Below are positions 11,501 to 20,419 of a stretch of 64,000 nucleotides of DNA, one piece after another. The notes under the pieces were generated by a model. That model was not told the origin of the DNA and searched no databases. It saw only the letters and a list, made by a program, of their open reading frames with translations. The stretch is from Lithobates sylvaticus. Lineage: Eukaryota > Chordata > Amphibia > Anura > Ranidae. The stretch's first letter is position 1. Each line of letters begins with the position of its first letter. The position numbers and the translations under genes are program-made. The stretch spans positions 79,951,468 through 80,015,467 of the forward strand of contig CM053033.1 of NCBI GenBank assembly GCA_028564925.1, written 5' to 3'.

Positions 11501-12363
11501 TTGTCGACTGAGTCTATATTGACTGCAAGATATGACTTAAGTTCCCTGAGGACGTCTGCTACAATATCTTGGTCTTTTAGGAGCGCCTCGTTAAGTCGCC
11601 ACGTGGTTGTTCTGGGGGGTGCTTGCGTAATAGCCAGCTCCAAGAGAATCGGGGCATGGTCGGACAGTGCAATGTGACCTATATCCGCCTTGGAGACAAT
11701 AGGGATGGCTGAGTGTTTTAGGAAGAAAAGGTCGATTCTGGAGTAGGACCCATGGACAGTAGAATAGAAGGTATAGTCCCGCTCTTGTGGGTGGACTATT
11801 CTCCAGATATCAACTAGTTGATGCGAGTGTAAAAGATCTTTTAGGCGTAGTCGGGTGCCCCTAGGGAGCGACGACAGGTTCGAGGAGGAGTCCTTATGAG
11901 GGTCTAGTGTTAGGTTGAAATCCCCCCCCAGAACCAATGTTCCTTCGAGGAATGCGTCGAGGGTGGAAAGGAAAGCCTCGAGAGTGGGGAGCGGATTGGA
12001 GTTCGGGAGGTAGATGTTCGCAAGAGTGAAGGTCTGAGAGCAAATTTTTCCCTTTATGAGCAGAAATCTTCCCTCTTGGTCGCGGCACTCATCGAGGAAT
12101 TGCCAGTGGAGGGACTTCGAGATGAGTATACTAGTCCCTTTAGATTTAGAGGATAATGATGGGCTATGGTATGCCGTCGAAAAATGTTTGTTTGTCAGTT
12201 TAGGCACCTTGTCTGCCCTAAAGTGAGTCTCTTGGAGAAGTGCAATGTGGGCTCTTTGTCTCCAGAGCTCGGCAAGACAACTGGTGCGTTTCTCTGGGGA
12301 ATTCAACCCCTTAACATTCCAAGAAAGGATCTTGACAGACATATTGCCTAAGACTGTGTCCAC
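8524..12363 (-). CDS. L1-Tx1 ORF2: endonuclease / reverse transcriptase
   Basis: A 1279-residue protein that nicks target DNA and copies its own RNA from the nick (target-primed reverse transcription). The AP-type endonuclease is at residues about 8-240: WN at 15-16, the catalytic Glu of QET at 45, GGDFN at 146-150, and SDHAP at 234-238 carrying the Asp-His pair. The reverse transcriptase spans about 480-790: GPDGF at 485, DAEKAFD at 612-618, RQGCPLSP at 670-677 and the catalytic YADD at 712-715. A C-terminal CCHC cluster has Cys 1141, Cys 1144, His 1153 and Cys 1158. Length and domain order are normal for the family and no break is visible. The first Met is used; Met 8 (MSVKILSWN) is an equally good start and is closer to the conserved block. 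It lies 964 bp downstream of ORF1. Confidence 0.95.
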   Translation of the reverse strand: MDTVLGNMSVKILSWNVKGLNSPEKRTSCLAELWRQRAHIALLQETHFRADKVPKLTNKHFSTAYHSPSLSSKSKGTSILISKSLHWQFLDECRDQEGRFLLIKGKICSQTFTLANIYLPNSNPLPTLEAFLSTLDAFLEGTLVLGGDFNLTLDPHKDSSSNLSSLPRGTRLRLKDLLHSHQLVDIWRIVHPQERDYTFYSTVHGSYSRIDLFFLKHSAIPIVSKADIGHIALSDHAPILLELAITQAPPRTTTWRLNEALLKDQDIVADVLRELKSYLAVNIDSVDNPATVWSAHKCFIRGILIKHGHAAKQRRAKTLSDLLTQLHTLERQHKNRPNNATETELLRLREAIRDHSMYEAKHILLKARRSFYEYGDKCGRLLANALRAKRSRTYIPTLLSPSGSRVHSSPELADTFQAFYSKLYNLDPTSSPQLLPRKVQDIRNYLQEVDLPRLTAEERAALSEPINKEEFAAAIADTQPGKAPGPDGFTLPYYKMFQDTLAPSFLAAFNAATDGHNLPADMLRASISVIPKPGKDPLLCASYRPISLLNCDMKLFTKILASRMNALLPRLIGIDQVGFIQTREARDNTTRTLNIIDKAKRSRIPLLLLSTDAEKAFDRVDWSFLRETLKHVGMPDPILSWISAIYDNPTATVRVNGCDSSPFFIANGTRQGCPLSPILFVLSLEPFLQHIRGNQSIRGIQSGHCQHKVAAYADDLLFYITEPLTSLPSLLQELKRYGSLSNFKVNLQKSEALSVSLSDSTISNLRPFFPFKWATRSIQYLGTKIPAKLQDIVTLNFQPLLSTLAADLERWNSLALSWFGRCNILKMNAMPRLLYLLQALPVKIPQTFFHAVRSIFTKFIWRGKHPRLGRTLLLRSKIRGGLGFPDPALYYTAAHMTRVVDWCRHSELKLWVSLEQEAARAPLAGLPWAGTTHATHLTTHPTIGPTLAELKRFFRLASLKKFPSPLTPLVGHPDFIPGLSDPSFRSQAPQGLMRALSLLCPSGWLTTESLLSGQASLRLDRWRINQLSHFLGSLPKPTHFARKLHPFEELCLGEGPIRKILSSSYKFLLDFHATEDPPFLTKWERDLQVTFTEPQKDCILFFAQKSSLCSKYQETAYKIVSRWYRTPSVLAKIFPLQTDRCWRCNSHPGTLLHIFWDCPVLQTFWQTVLKIVQKLTDISLQDNPAAVLLNLMPLSRKRYHKSLLKHLLNAARASIPPLWKQQTAPTVAQWFARVKDIERMEDLTSALRDKSEEHSSRWFHWNLFRFSDEFLQYTAGSSV

Positions 12364-13327
12364 CTATGACGGCTCCCGGGGTACAAGGGAAGGGGGGGTG
12401 GGGGATGGAGAGGGAGGGGGAGAGCGGTAGGAAGAGAGAGAGAGAGAGAGGGAGAAAAAAAAAAAAAAGAAGGGGGGAGAGAGAAGATGCGAGAGAAAGA
12501 GAGAAGTAGGATAAGGAGAGATATAGAGATCAGAAAAGGTTAGCTCCGTAGAGAAAAACTACTGCCACCAGGGCAGAGTGTGCCTAGTGAGAGAGGTGGT
12601 AAGGCACAGCTAATTTCCGGGCCCCGGCCACGTGGACCCCCACAGCCTATGTAATCTTGCCGTTAAGGCACTCTTGTTAAAACCCGGCTGGGGAAAGTGG
12701 AAAAAAAAAAAAAAAAAAAAATTTAGTTTTTTGTTTAGAAAAAAAAAGGAGAAAAACCCTGTAACCCAGTTGTAGAACCTGTAAATATCAAGGTAATAGT
12801 TAGGTGAGCAGGCGCATCTTAACATTTGCACACAGAAATACATACAAACACGACCTCGCTGTTACATACAACAACCCCTAAGCAAATATATATCTGCGTA
12901 TGCATCAACATAGGGGGTAGTATAGCATTACATCGAGTCTCTATGGCAAGAGCTATTATGTTGAGTGACCACAATACCACCAACCAGGTGCTGCAGTCTC
13001 CTCGTTTGTCTGTGTGCGGTAGTTGCGGAAGGCACAAAAATAAAAAATAATAATTAATAAAAATAAATAAATAAAAATAAAATAAAAATAAAAATCAGGG
13101 GGGGGAGGGGTTAGAGGTATGCCCTCGGTTATGCGGGGTCAATGAGGCCTTCATTCACCCTTGGACCAGGGTGGGCTGAGTAGTACACTGGACTTGCATA
13201 TGTTGTTATTGGCGTCCATCCCGTGAATGACAATAAAAGAGCTATACTCAAACTGCAACTTGAAACTGAAACATGAAGAAAAAGGAATACTGCACTGCAT
13301 ACGTGTTTGTGATTTGGGCAGGTAAAA
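12364..13327 (-). other. L1 inter-ORF spacer, low complexity
   Basis: A 964-bp gap between ORF1 and ORF2. On the plus strand it holds a GA-rich tract at about 12380-12540, an A-run at 12701-12720 and an AATAAA-rich tract at 13038-13095. Typical L1 spacers are much shorter, so this may carry a translation-reinitiation or internal-entry function, or may simply be expanded simple repeat. Confidence 0.7.
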
Positions 13328-14734
13328 TCATCCCGCCGCTTCCTCATTATTCAGTGGTTGTGAGTGGGAGTTCCTCCCTCTTCTAGCTTGAGAGTGGTTC
13401 CCCCGGCCGCGTCGGCTGTAGTGGGCCCTTTGTGGTCTAGCTGAGGGGGCTTGACGCGTCGGTTCTTTAGCGATTATGGTCAGCAGCCAGTTGGGTACTG
13501 GTATCGGATCCATGTTGGCAAAGGAGAACAGGTCTGGAAGCTCTGAAGGATGCCGCAGAGAGAAGGTATCTGGGCCTTTGTGGACTATGAGGTGGAATGG
13601 GTGGCCCCACTTGTATGTGAGACCCTTCTCCCCAAGACCATCTAGCAGAGGCTTGAGCGATCGTCTCATGAGGAGGGTTTTTCTGGAAACATCTGGTAGG
13701 AGGTGAACCGCTGCGCCATCGAATTCCAAGACTCCCACCCGCCAGGCCTGCTGTAATATAGCTTCCTTGAGGGTGAAGGAGTGCAAGCAGCATAGGACAT
13801 CCCTGGGTCTGTCGGATGGCTCTGACCGTGGGCCCAGGGTTCTATGTACTCTGTCGATGATGATCTCAGAGTCTGGAGGGCGGTCCAGGTAGCGGTTAAA
13901 AACATTAACCACTGTCGCGCGTAATTCTGTATTTGGCACGCTTTCGGGCATTCCCCTCAGCCTGATGTTCTGCCTGCGGCTGCGATTCTCCAAGTCGTCT
14001 TGGAGAAGGTGCAGCTGAATGATCTGGTCAGTCAGTTCGGATTGAGAAGTCTGCAGTGCTTGCACAGATTGTGAATGTTTAACCTGTTCTTGCTCTACAA
14101 CAGTAATGCGGGAGTCCATGACAGCTGTATCCTGCCTGATGGATTGTATCTCACTCTTCATGGCTGTCTCCATTCTCTGAACAATTGACTCCAGGTCAGA
14201 TCTGGTGGGTAATTGCTGCAGGAAATCCCACAGTCTTTGTTCAGAGGATGCATGGAGAGGGATACCCTGTGATTGCTGTGTGCTGTAGAGAGTACTCACT
14301 GTGCTCGGATGTGTGGGAAGATGCCTCTGTTCCTCCATCGCTTCTGGGCTGTAATACAGAGCGCTGGGTGGGATGAGAGCTGAGGGTGACGCTGGGTGCA
14401 GGCTGCCATCTCTGTCAGGTGAGGCTGCCAGCGATCTGGGAAGGCAGGGTGAGAGGTCGCTGGGTGGTGAGAAGGGCGGCATGGTATGATCGTCCGCCGT
14501 CTGAGGGGAAGGCTCAGCCGCGCTGTGTACCTCCGCTGTGTGAATTGTATGGCGGGCCGGCGCCATCTTGGCGGTTGCTGGTGTGGAGGCCGCCGGCTGC
14601 AGAGAGCGGAGGTAGCGGTCCATGACGGGCTCCGGAGCGGGCGGCTGGCTCTTGAAGTTCCCCGGAGGTCTTGGGAGACAGGTCGGTGCCGGTAAGTGCC
14701 GGTAATGTGGGGTATTGTGCCGCTTGGGATTCAC
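13328..14734 (-). CDS. L1-Tx1 ORF1: RNA-binding coiled-coil protein
   Basis: A 468-residue protein expected to coat the LINE RNA and act as nucleic-acid chaperone in the cytoplasmic RNP. Residues 1-170 are Pro/Ser-rich and probably disordered. A coiled coil runs about 180-252 with heptad spacing. It leads directly into RRQNIRLRGMPES (253-265), the start of the RRM-like domain of transposase-22/L1 ORF1 proteins, and IDRVHRTLGPR (293-303). The C-terminal domain runs about 311-405. The tail, 433-455, is Arg/Gly-rich, suited to RNA binding. The frame is open throughout. Met 38 (MDRYLRS) is an alternative start. It is the first gene of the bicistronic element. Confidence 0.93.
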   Translation of the reverse strand: MNPKRHNTPHYRHLPAPTCLPRPPGNFKSQPPAPEPVMDRYLRSLQPAASTPATAKMAPARHTIHTAEVHSAAEPSPQTADDHTMPPFSPPSDLSPCLPRSLAASPDRDGSLHPASPSALIPPSALYYSPEAMEEQRHLPTHPSTVSTLYSTQQSQGIPLHASSEQRLWDFLQQLPTRSDLESIVQRMETAMKSEIQSIRQDTAVMDSRITVVEQEQVKHSQSVQALQTSQSELTDQIIQLHLLQDDLENRSRRQNIRLRGMPESVPNTELRATVVNVFNRYLDRPPDSEIIIDRVHRTLGPRSEPSDRPRDVLCCLHSFTLKEAILQQAWRVGVLEFDGAAVHLLPDVSRKTLLMRRSLKPLLDGLGEKGLTYKWGHPFHLIVHKGPDTFSLRHPSELPDLFSFANMDPIPVPNWLLTIIAKEPTRQAPSARPQRAHYSRRGRGNHSQARRGRNSHSQPLNNEEAAG

Positions 14735-14786
14735 TGGCCGGGAGCCCTGGGGAAATGCGTCTTTACGCCGCCATGCCTAGGCCACC

Positions 14787-14800
14787 CTTTAAGACTAATT
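14787..14800. repeat. L1 target-site duplication, right copy
   Basis: CTTTAAGACTAATT, identical to 8085-8098; it marks the 5' end of the LINE at 14786. Confidence 0.92.
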
Positions 14801-15187
14801 AATATAGTTTTATTATTTGATTCCTCACATGGACTACTTTACCACTATCATTTGAGTTAATTAGATTATCACTTATTATTTAGCCTGGCTTTTTCCATTA
14901 GATGGTTTGACAGTTTGGTTGAGGACACAAGCAAATGTGACAGTTGGCAATCCCAGCATTTAAGAAATGTAAATGGTTTTTGAAACTGTTAACTGGATTG
15001 GTTTAGTTCCGCATTATGATTTACTGCTGTTCAGGGGCTCCAGCAAGAAGAAACTGGAGCGTTGCTGGAGGTAATTTACAGCACACAGTAATTTGGGTAG
15101 AATGATTATTCTTGTGGAATGTATGTTCCTTGCTAAAGAACATTTATTTTTTTTATCAATTTTTTATGAGTAAAGTTCCGCTTTAAA

Positions 15188-15589
15188 CTGATATCAAAGG
15201 TTAACTTTTACAAAAAAAATAAAAAGATTGGGACAGTAGTTTTACAGAAGTTTTGCCGCATTTGGCAGTCTTTGGCCAAAACGTTCCTCTCCTGAACGCG
15301 ATTCATCCCCATTCATGAGAGGGAGATTTAACCTTCCCTAAACACAGCAGCTCCTAAAAACTGCTAAAAGCCTATGTGTACATGGACACATAGGCTTTTA
15401 TTGAGTTGTGTCTAGGGGAAATGCCAAAAGCTTCTAAACATGCGTTTAAGCAACCAGTGTACATAAAGTCTAAGATGTCGGGTTTAGAAATGAAAATAAA
15501 AATGTGATGTGTACCTGGCACATTCAGACCTGGGCAGAAAAAGTTATCATAGAAAGAGTTGCTGATTTTAGATTTGTCTTCACCCCTCC
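15188..15589. other. No feature seen
   Basis: Mixed-composition sequence with a small palindrome around 15373-15400 (CCTATGTG/CACATAGG). Nothing recognisable. Confidence 0.4.
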
Positions 15590-16402
15590 CACAATGGTGG
15601 AATTTCCTTGCAGTAGTTGGCGTGCCTCCTTCCCACCCACAATAATGCGATTTCCCTGCATTAGTTTGTGTCTCTTCCACTCCACAATGGTAGTTTGTGT
15701 CTCTTCCCCTTCCTCCTTTTGTGAGATTTCCCATTTTTCTCTGCCCCTCCTACAATGGTGAGATTTTCCCACAGTAGCTTGTGTCTCTGCCCCTCCCACA
15801 ATGGTGAGATGTCCCCACAGTAGCTTGTGTCTCTGCCCCTCCCACAATGGTGAGATTTTCCCACAGTAGCTTGTGTCTCTGCCCCTCCCACAATGGTGAG
15901 ATTTCCCCACAGTAGCTTGTGTCTCTGCCCCTCCCACAATGGTGAGATTTTCCCACAGTAGCTTGTGTCTCTGCCCCTCCCACAATGGTGAGATTTCCCC
16001 ACAGTAGCTTGTGTCTCTGCCCCTCCCACAATGGTGAGATTTTCCCACAGTAGCTTGTGTCTCTGCCCCTCCCACAATGGTGAGATTTCCCCACAGTAGC
16101 TTGTGTCTCTGCCCCTCCCACAATGGTGAGATTTACCATCAGTAGCTTGTGCCTCTGCCCCTCCCACAATGGTGAGATTTCCCATCAGTAGCTTGTGCCT
16201 CTGCCCCTCCCACAATGGTGAGATTTCCCCACAGTAGCTTGTGCCTCTGCCCCTCCCACAATGGTGAGATTTCCCCACAGTAGCTTGTGTCTCTGCCCCT
16301 CCCACAATGGTGAGATTTCCCCACAGTAGCTTGTGTCTCTGCCCCTCCCACAATGGTGAGATTTCCCCACAGTAGCTTGTGTCTCTGCCCCTCCCACAAG
16401 GC
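15590..16402. repeat. 46-bp minisatellite with 92-bp higher-order unit
   Basis: About 14 regular copies from 15748 of a 46-bp unit containing CCCACAATGGTGAGATTT, CCCCACAGTAGCTTGTGTC and TCTGCCCCT, preceded by decayed copies from 15590. Between 15760 and 16125 units alternate between TTTTCCCAC and TTCCCCAC forms (one variant is TGTCCCCAC), a 92-bp dimer. The right end is homogeneous TTCCCCAC. Confidence 0.94.
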
Positions 16403-17535
16403 CACAATGAAAGTGCAGCTGTCTCAGAAATGGACTCAACTTGTTTAAATTTGTTCTTCATAGTTCGGAATCTGTTTGGCAGGAGGTGGATGACGTCGTA
16501 GTTTTGGCTTTGTGATGGTCACAGCAGTAGGACAGTAGTGGCAATTCCTGTGGGAATATTTTACCTCTCAATATATCGGAGGGCAATATATGAATACAAC
16601 AATTCAGGAAAGCCCCATTTCAGTCCATGTTGGAGTGGTCCTTTAATGTAGCGCTTCACTTTCATTAAAGCGTTTAATATCTATAATGACTACACAAGTA
16701 ATTCTGAAATTGAATGTTAAAAAGATTGTTCATATTGCAGCCACAGTGATTTATTTACAAAAAAAAAATTGTAAACAAAAATACCGTGTACAGAGTGCCC
16801 CAGGGGTCTCCTTTCCTGCTCGGTGCTCACAGTTGATGGACTGCTTTTCCCATCAGTTTTCCATCTATTCTTTTGTGATTACAGCAGGCAGACCTTCCAC
16901 TTTTCAGTCTATGGAGGTCAGTGCAGCGGCCCCTCTCTGAATCTACTTATTAGAAGCAGGTAAGAATCTGTAATGATGGTTGTAAGGTCCCAGGCATGCA
17001 TATAACGGATCCAGGGATGATTGTTCTGTTTCTCAGCAGGAGTCAAGATACAGAAATCTAAAACAAATCGGGTGTGTTCACAGGAGTGCTGAAGTTATTT
17101 ACTGAGGTAATGCAGTGGGGTGAGTTGACATTACCGGGAAGCCTGAGTACAGCAGACACTTGTAACATTACACCATGTCGACTGTTACTTAATGGCCCTT
17201 CTATCAATTTTTGGCACTCCTTAGGCCTCGTTTCCAGCAATCCGCCTGTTCCATACCGTTGGATTCTTGGGAACATTAGACAAATGACAGCCAGACTAAG
17301 TACACTTTATTGGGTTATCAAAGAGCACCTGTCTCCTCCTTATTGAAGCTGACTGTTTTATTTGCTGAAACTTTGTTTATAAGGAACATATTGAGTTTCC
17401 AGATGGCGGGGTTCCTGTCTGTGCCAAAAGATGTTAAAAGTGCAACAAAATAACATAGGAATTTAAAAAGTCGATTTTTTTTGTTTTTCTTAAAGTAGAA
17501 CTACAGGGATTCTTTTTCTATTTTAGACTGATCTA
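16403..17535. other. No feature seen
   Basis: Low-repeat sequence, AT-rich at 16620-16800. No exon or RNA gene could be supported. Confidence 0.4.

Positions 17536-17539
<4 letters not shown>

Positions 17540-17595
<56 letters not shown>
17540..17595. repeat. (GT)n microsatellite
   Basis: About 28 uninterrupted GT units. Confidence 0.97.
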
Positions 17596-17598
<3 letters not shown>

Positions 17599-17722
17599 AA
17601 TTCCTGTCAGGTTTTTTTGCTATGTGTCCTGTTGAGAGCCCCCTTCATTTCAGTAACATGGCCAAAACAGAAAGTGAGATGAAATCCCTTCTGTTTATCA
17701 CTTTTTTTTCAATGGACTATAA

Positions 17723-18010
17723 GGCCCCTTGCACACTGGGGCGGTTTTCAGGCGGCACAGCGCTAAAAATAGCGCCTGTACACCGCCTGAAAAAAACGGC
17801 CCCATTCACTCCAGTGTGAAAGCCAGCGGGCTTTCACACTGGAGCGGTGCGCTAGCAGGATGGTAAAAAAAGTCCTGCTAGCAGCATCTTTGGAGCGGTA
17901 TAGGAGCGATGTATTCACCGCTCCTATACCGCTCCTACCCATTGATTTCAATGGGACACCGCGGTAATACCGCGGCAATACCGCTGCAAAGCGCCGCTAC
18001 GGGGGGTAAA
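17723..18010. mobile_element. Partial MITE of the GGCCCCTT family
   Basis: Starts GGCCCCTTGCACACTGG and has an internal palindrome at about 17811-17845 around CCAGTGTGAAAGC and GCTTTCACACTGG. GCGCTA/TAGCGC motifs match the MITE at 767-1197. I see no proper right terminus, so it looks truncated near 18010. Confidence 0.5.
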
Positions 18011-18369
18011 ACTCGGCGGGGGGCTAGCCTTTTTTATAAATTTGTAACCCTGAAGACTTTACATGGTCCTCCTGGTCATGTGAGCACTTTGATTAGTTGA
18101 CATACTGATCGCATGCTTGGGAGAATGCCTCACCGGTCCCAATCCTAGACGGTAACGGGTTGGTGACAGTGCGATCACTGTGCTGGAGTAAGCATGACTT
18201 CAGCACATTCAAATGATGCTAGCTGTACACACATATGTGGCAGATCAGCGTAAAGGCCCACCGCCATGCCAGTGTTATGGGGTTAACTATGTCAACACTC
18301 TCTTGACCGGGCTTCTTTTTTTTTTTCTTTCAGCGGGAATGTGGGGGAATGTAGTTTCGGCACCTTTAG

Positions 18370-18810
18370 CACTAAATGTATGTAATGGCAAGGGGTACTG
18401 GGGTATGCTGGAGGGTCTATTGATGCTGGCAGGAATCTATTTTTGTGTGGGGTTCTATTGTTGCTGGGGGGGGTGTACATTTTTGAGGGAGGGGTCTATT
18501 GTTGCTGGCTGCTGGAAAATCTGTTGATGTTGCTGGGGGTCTAATGTTGCAGGGGTGGTTCTATTGTTGCTGAGGTGATATTTTGTAATGGGCAACCCAT
18601 TGTTGCTCGGGGGTATAATGTTGTGTAGGGGATTGACTATTGCTGGGGTGGGTATAGTGTTGGTTTCCATCCATTACTGCCTGGGGGGTCTATTGTTGTT
18701 TGGGTGGGTCTAGTGTTGGTTTGTATTTATTACTGCCTGGGGGGGGGGGGGTCTATTGTTGCTGGGTGTTGGGTCCATTGTTGCTGGCTGCAGAGGATCT
18801 ATTAGTTATT
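18370..18810. repeat. Degenerate tandem repeat
   Basis: Loosely repeated GGGTCTATTGTTGCTGG units of 17-35 bp with poly-G runs. Old array with much divergence. Confidence 0.65.
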
Positions 18811-19179
18811 TTTTTTTTTAGCACCACAAAATGATACTTGGTTCTGTGCTCTCTAAAAGGGCCGGTACTGGGAGGTAGGTAGGGGGTGCAACCAAGGGAC
18901 AGTGCTCAGAGGTGGGTAGGAGGCGGAGGCGAGGAGTGATTCAGAAGCGGGTAGTTCCTGCACCTATTCCCTGGTGGGAAAAAAGCTCTTCTCTTGACTC
19001 CAATGCATTTTACTGAGCGAAATCCAGTGAACTTTGCATGAAATTTAGCAAAATGCCAGCAAAGCAGAAGTTTCCCTCATACCTAATGTGGCACATTACC
19101 CATGGCTATAGTGAATATACTCCTTAAAGTGAAAGGTTGCTGGACGACATTTGCAATCCTCCATTGCTACAGGGATACA
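18811..19179. other. No feature seen
   Basis: Short G-rich start (GGGAGGTAGGTAGGGGG) then unremarkable sequence up to the Ngaro end. Confidence 0.4.
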
Positions 19180-19667
19180 TGACTAAGTACAACATAACTC
19201 ATTTTTGTGCTACCCATATGTACACTCCCACCCTTACCATTCCCATTAACGGAAACCACACATAACTGGAGTGTAAATTAGGCCGTAGCAGCCTCCTTTA
19301 TTAAATATCAAAATATAACTGAACTTTTTTATAAACAAATAAATAACCAATAAATAACCAATAAATAACCAATAACTGTAAACCAATGAAGAAAACTCTG
19401 ACGTAGGACTGTAGGACTTTACCCCCCCCCACCCGTTTTAGCGTAATCAAAACTCGTGCACTGCGGTCATATAACCTGTAACTAGGCCTCAAGCTGACAT
19501 GCTAGCTCAGAGACAACAATATTCCCGCAGTGCAGTCATCCACCATATTCCTTACATCACTTATAAGGAATATTAACAAACGGGCCCATATCTCCAATGG
19601 GTCCCGCATCAACTTCTCTGTGGGGAGGGGGTTTCTTCTCTATACCTACGTCAGCCAACATCCGCCA
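19180..19667 (-). repeat. Ngaro terminal repeat, box B, outer copy
   Basis: About 488 bp, nearly identical to 19913-20399. Confidence 0.88.
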
Positions 19668-19741
19668 ATGCTACGACGTCCAAGCCAACCTGTAAAAAAC
19701 TTTTATCAAACACCTGCAAGAAAATAGGGAGGGAGGGCGGG

Positions 19742-19912
19742 AACTTTTCTCTAGCTGGAATGGCTCCTTCCCTGGCCGTTGCCCCTCCTCTTCCTGTTGC
19801 CAGCTCCACCCTCCTATCCTAACTCTTAAAGGGGCATACCTAAATGGCATGTTAACTTTACTCATGCCAGCCCTGCGCCTATTTTTCTCTGTTCTCTGCT
19901 GCGGGCTGTTCT
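19742..19912 (-). repeat. Ngaro repeat, box A, 3' copy
   Basis: 171 bp, matching 25711-25881. It abuts the inner box B and is separated from the outer box B by 74 bp. Confidence 0.88.
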
Positions 19913-20399
19913 TGACTAAGTACAACATAACTCATTTTTGTGCTACCCATATGTACACTCCCACCCTTACCATTCCCATTAACGGAAACCACACATAACT
20001 GGAGTGTAAATTAGGCCGTAGCAGCCTCCTTTATTAAATATCAAAATATAACTGAACTTTTTTATAAACAAATAAATAACCAATAAATAACCAATAAATA
20101 ACCAATAACTGTAAACCAATGAAGAAAACTCTGACGTAGGACTGTAGGACTTTACCCCCCCCACCCGTTTTAGCGTAATCAAAACTCGTGCACTGCGGTC
20201 ATATAAACTGTAACTAGGCCTCAAGCTGACATGCTAGCTCAGAGACAACAATATTCCCGCAGTGCAGTCATCCACCATATTCCTTACATCACTTATAAGG
20301 AATATTAACAAACGGGCCCATATCTCCAATGGGTCCCGCATCAACTTCTCTGTGGGGAGGGGGTTTCTTCTCTATACCTACGTCAGCCAACATCCGCCA
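19913..20399 (-). repeat. Ngaro repeat, box B, inner copy
   Basis: About 487 bp, nearly identical to 19180-19667; it borders the coding interior. Confidence 0.88.
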
Positions 20400-20419
20400 C
20401 CGCAAACAAGGTTAAAACC

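Larger units (their letters stand above)
8099..14786 (-). mobile_element. Full-length L1 (Tx1 group) LINE, both frames open
   Basis: A 6.7-kb non-LTR retrotransposon on the minus strand, flanked by perfect 14-bp duplications. It has ORF1, an inter-ORF spacer of 964 bp, ORF2, a 3' UTR of about 410 bp and an A-tail of about 13. The leader before ORF1 is only about 52 nt, starting GGTGGCC. Because both ORFs are open and the duplication is exact, the insertion looks recent. Tx1-group placement rests on the ORF2 protein and the coiled-coil ORF1; a tree would be needed to name the family. Confidence 0.93.
7009..14897. mobile_element. Foldback (long palindrome) element, split by a LINE
   Basis: Tips are TGGAAAAAG and the inverted CTTTTTCCA. 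The left arm, about 7174-7580, is nearly the reverse complement of the right arm, 7808-8098 plus 14801-14897. The central loop at about 7580-7807 contains a GATGACGTCA-type segment. Without the LINE the element is about 1.2 kb. The first 160 bases repeat a variant of the tip, as if two left ends were stacked. No transposase was found, so it is non-autonomous and its superfamily is unknown. Confidence 0.72.
6898..15187. repeat. Old terminal-inverted repeat split by the nested insertions
   Basis: The left piece (6898-7008) starts TATAGCGGAATTAAACCC and the right piece (14898-15187) ends with the inverted AGTAAAGTTCCGCTTTA. Removing 7009-14897 rejoins them at one copy of TTAGATGRTTT. This is the outermost and oldest layer of a three-level nest. 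Confidence 0.6.

Noticed and set aside
10430-11677. Plus-strand open frames within the LINE
   Set aside because: Antisense shadows of ORF2 with no recognisable domain.
15748-16402. Regular repeats that could suggest a CRISPR array
   Set aside because: Contiguous tandem units with no unique spacers, in a vertebrate context.
15524-16461. Open frames of up to 266 residues on the minus strand
   Set aside because: Three overlapping frames through the 46-bp array; no domain, and period-driven.
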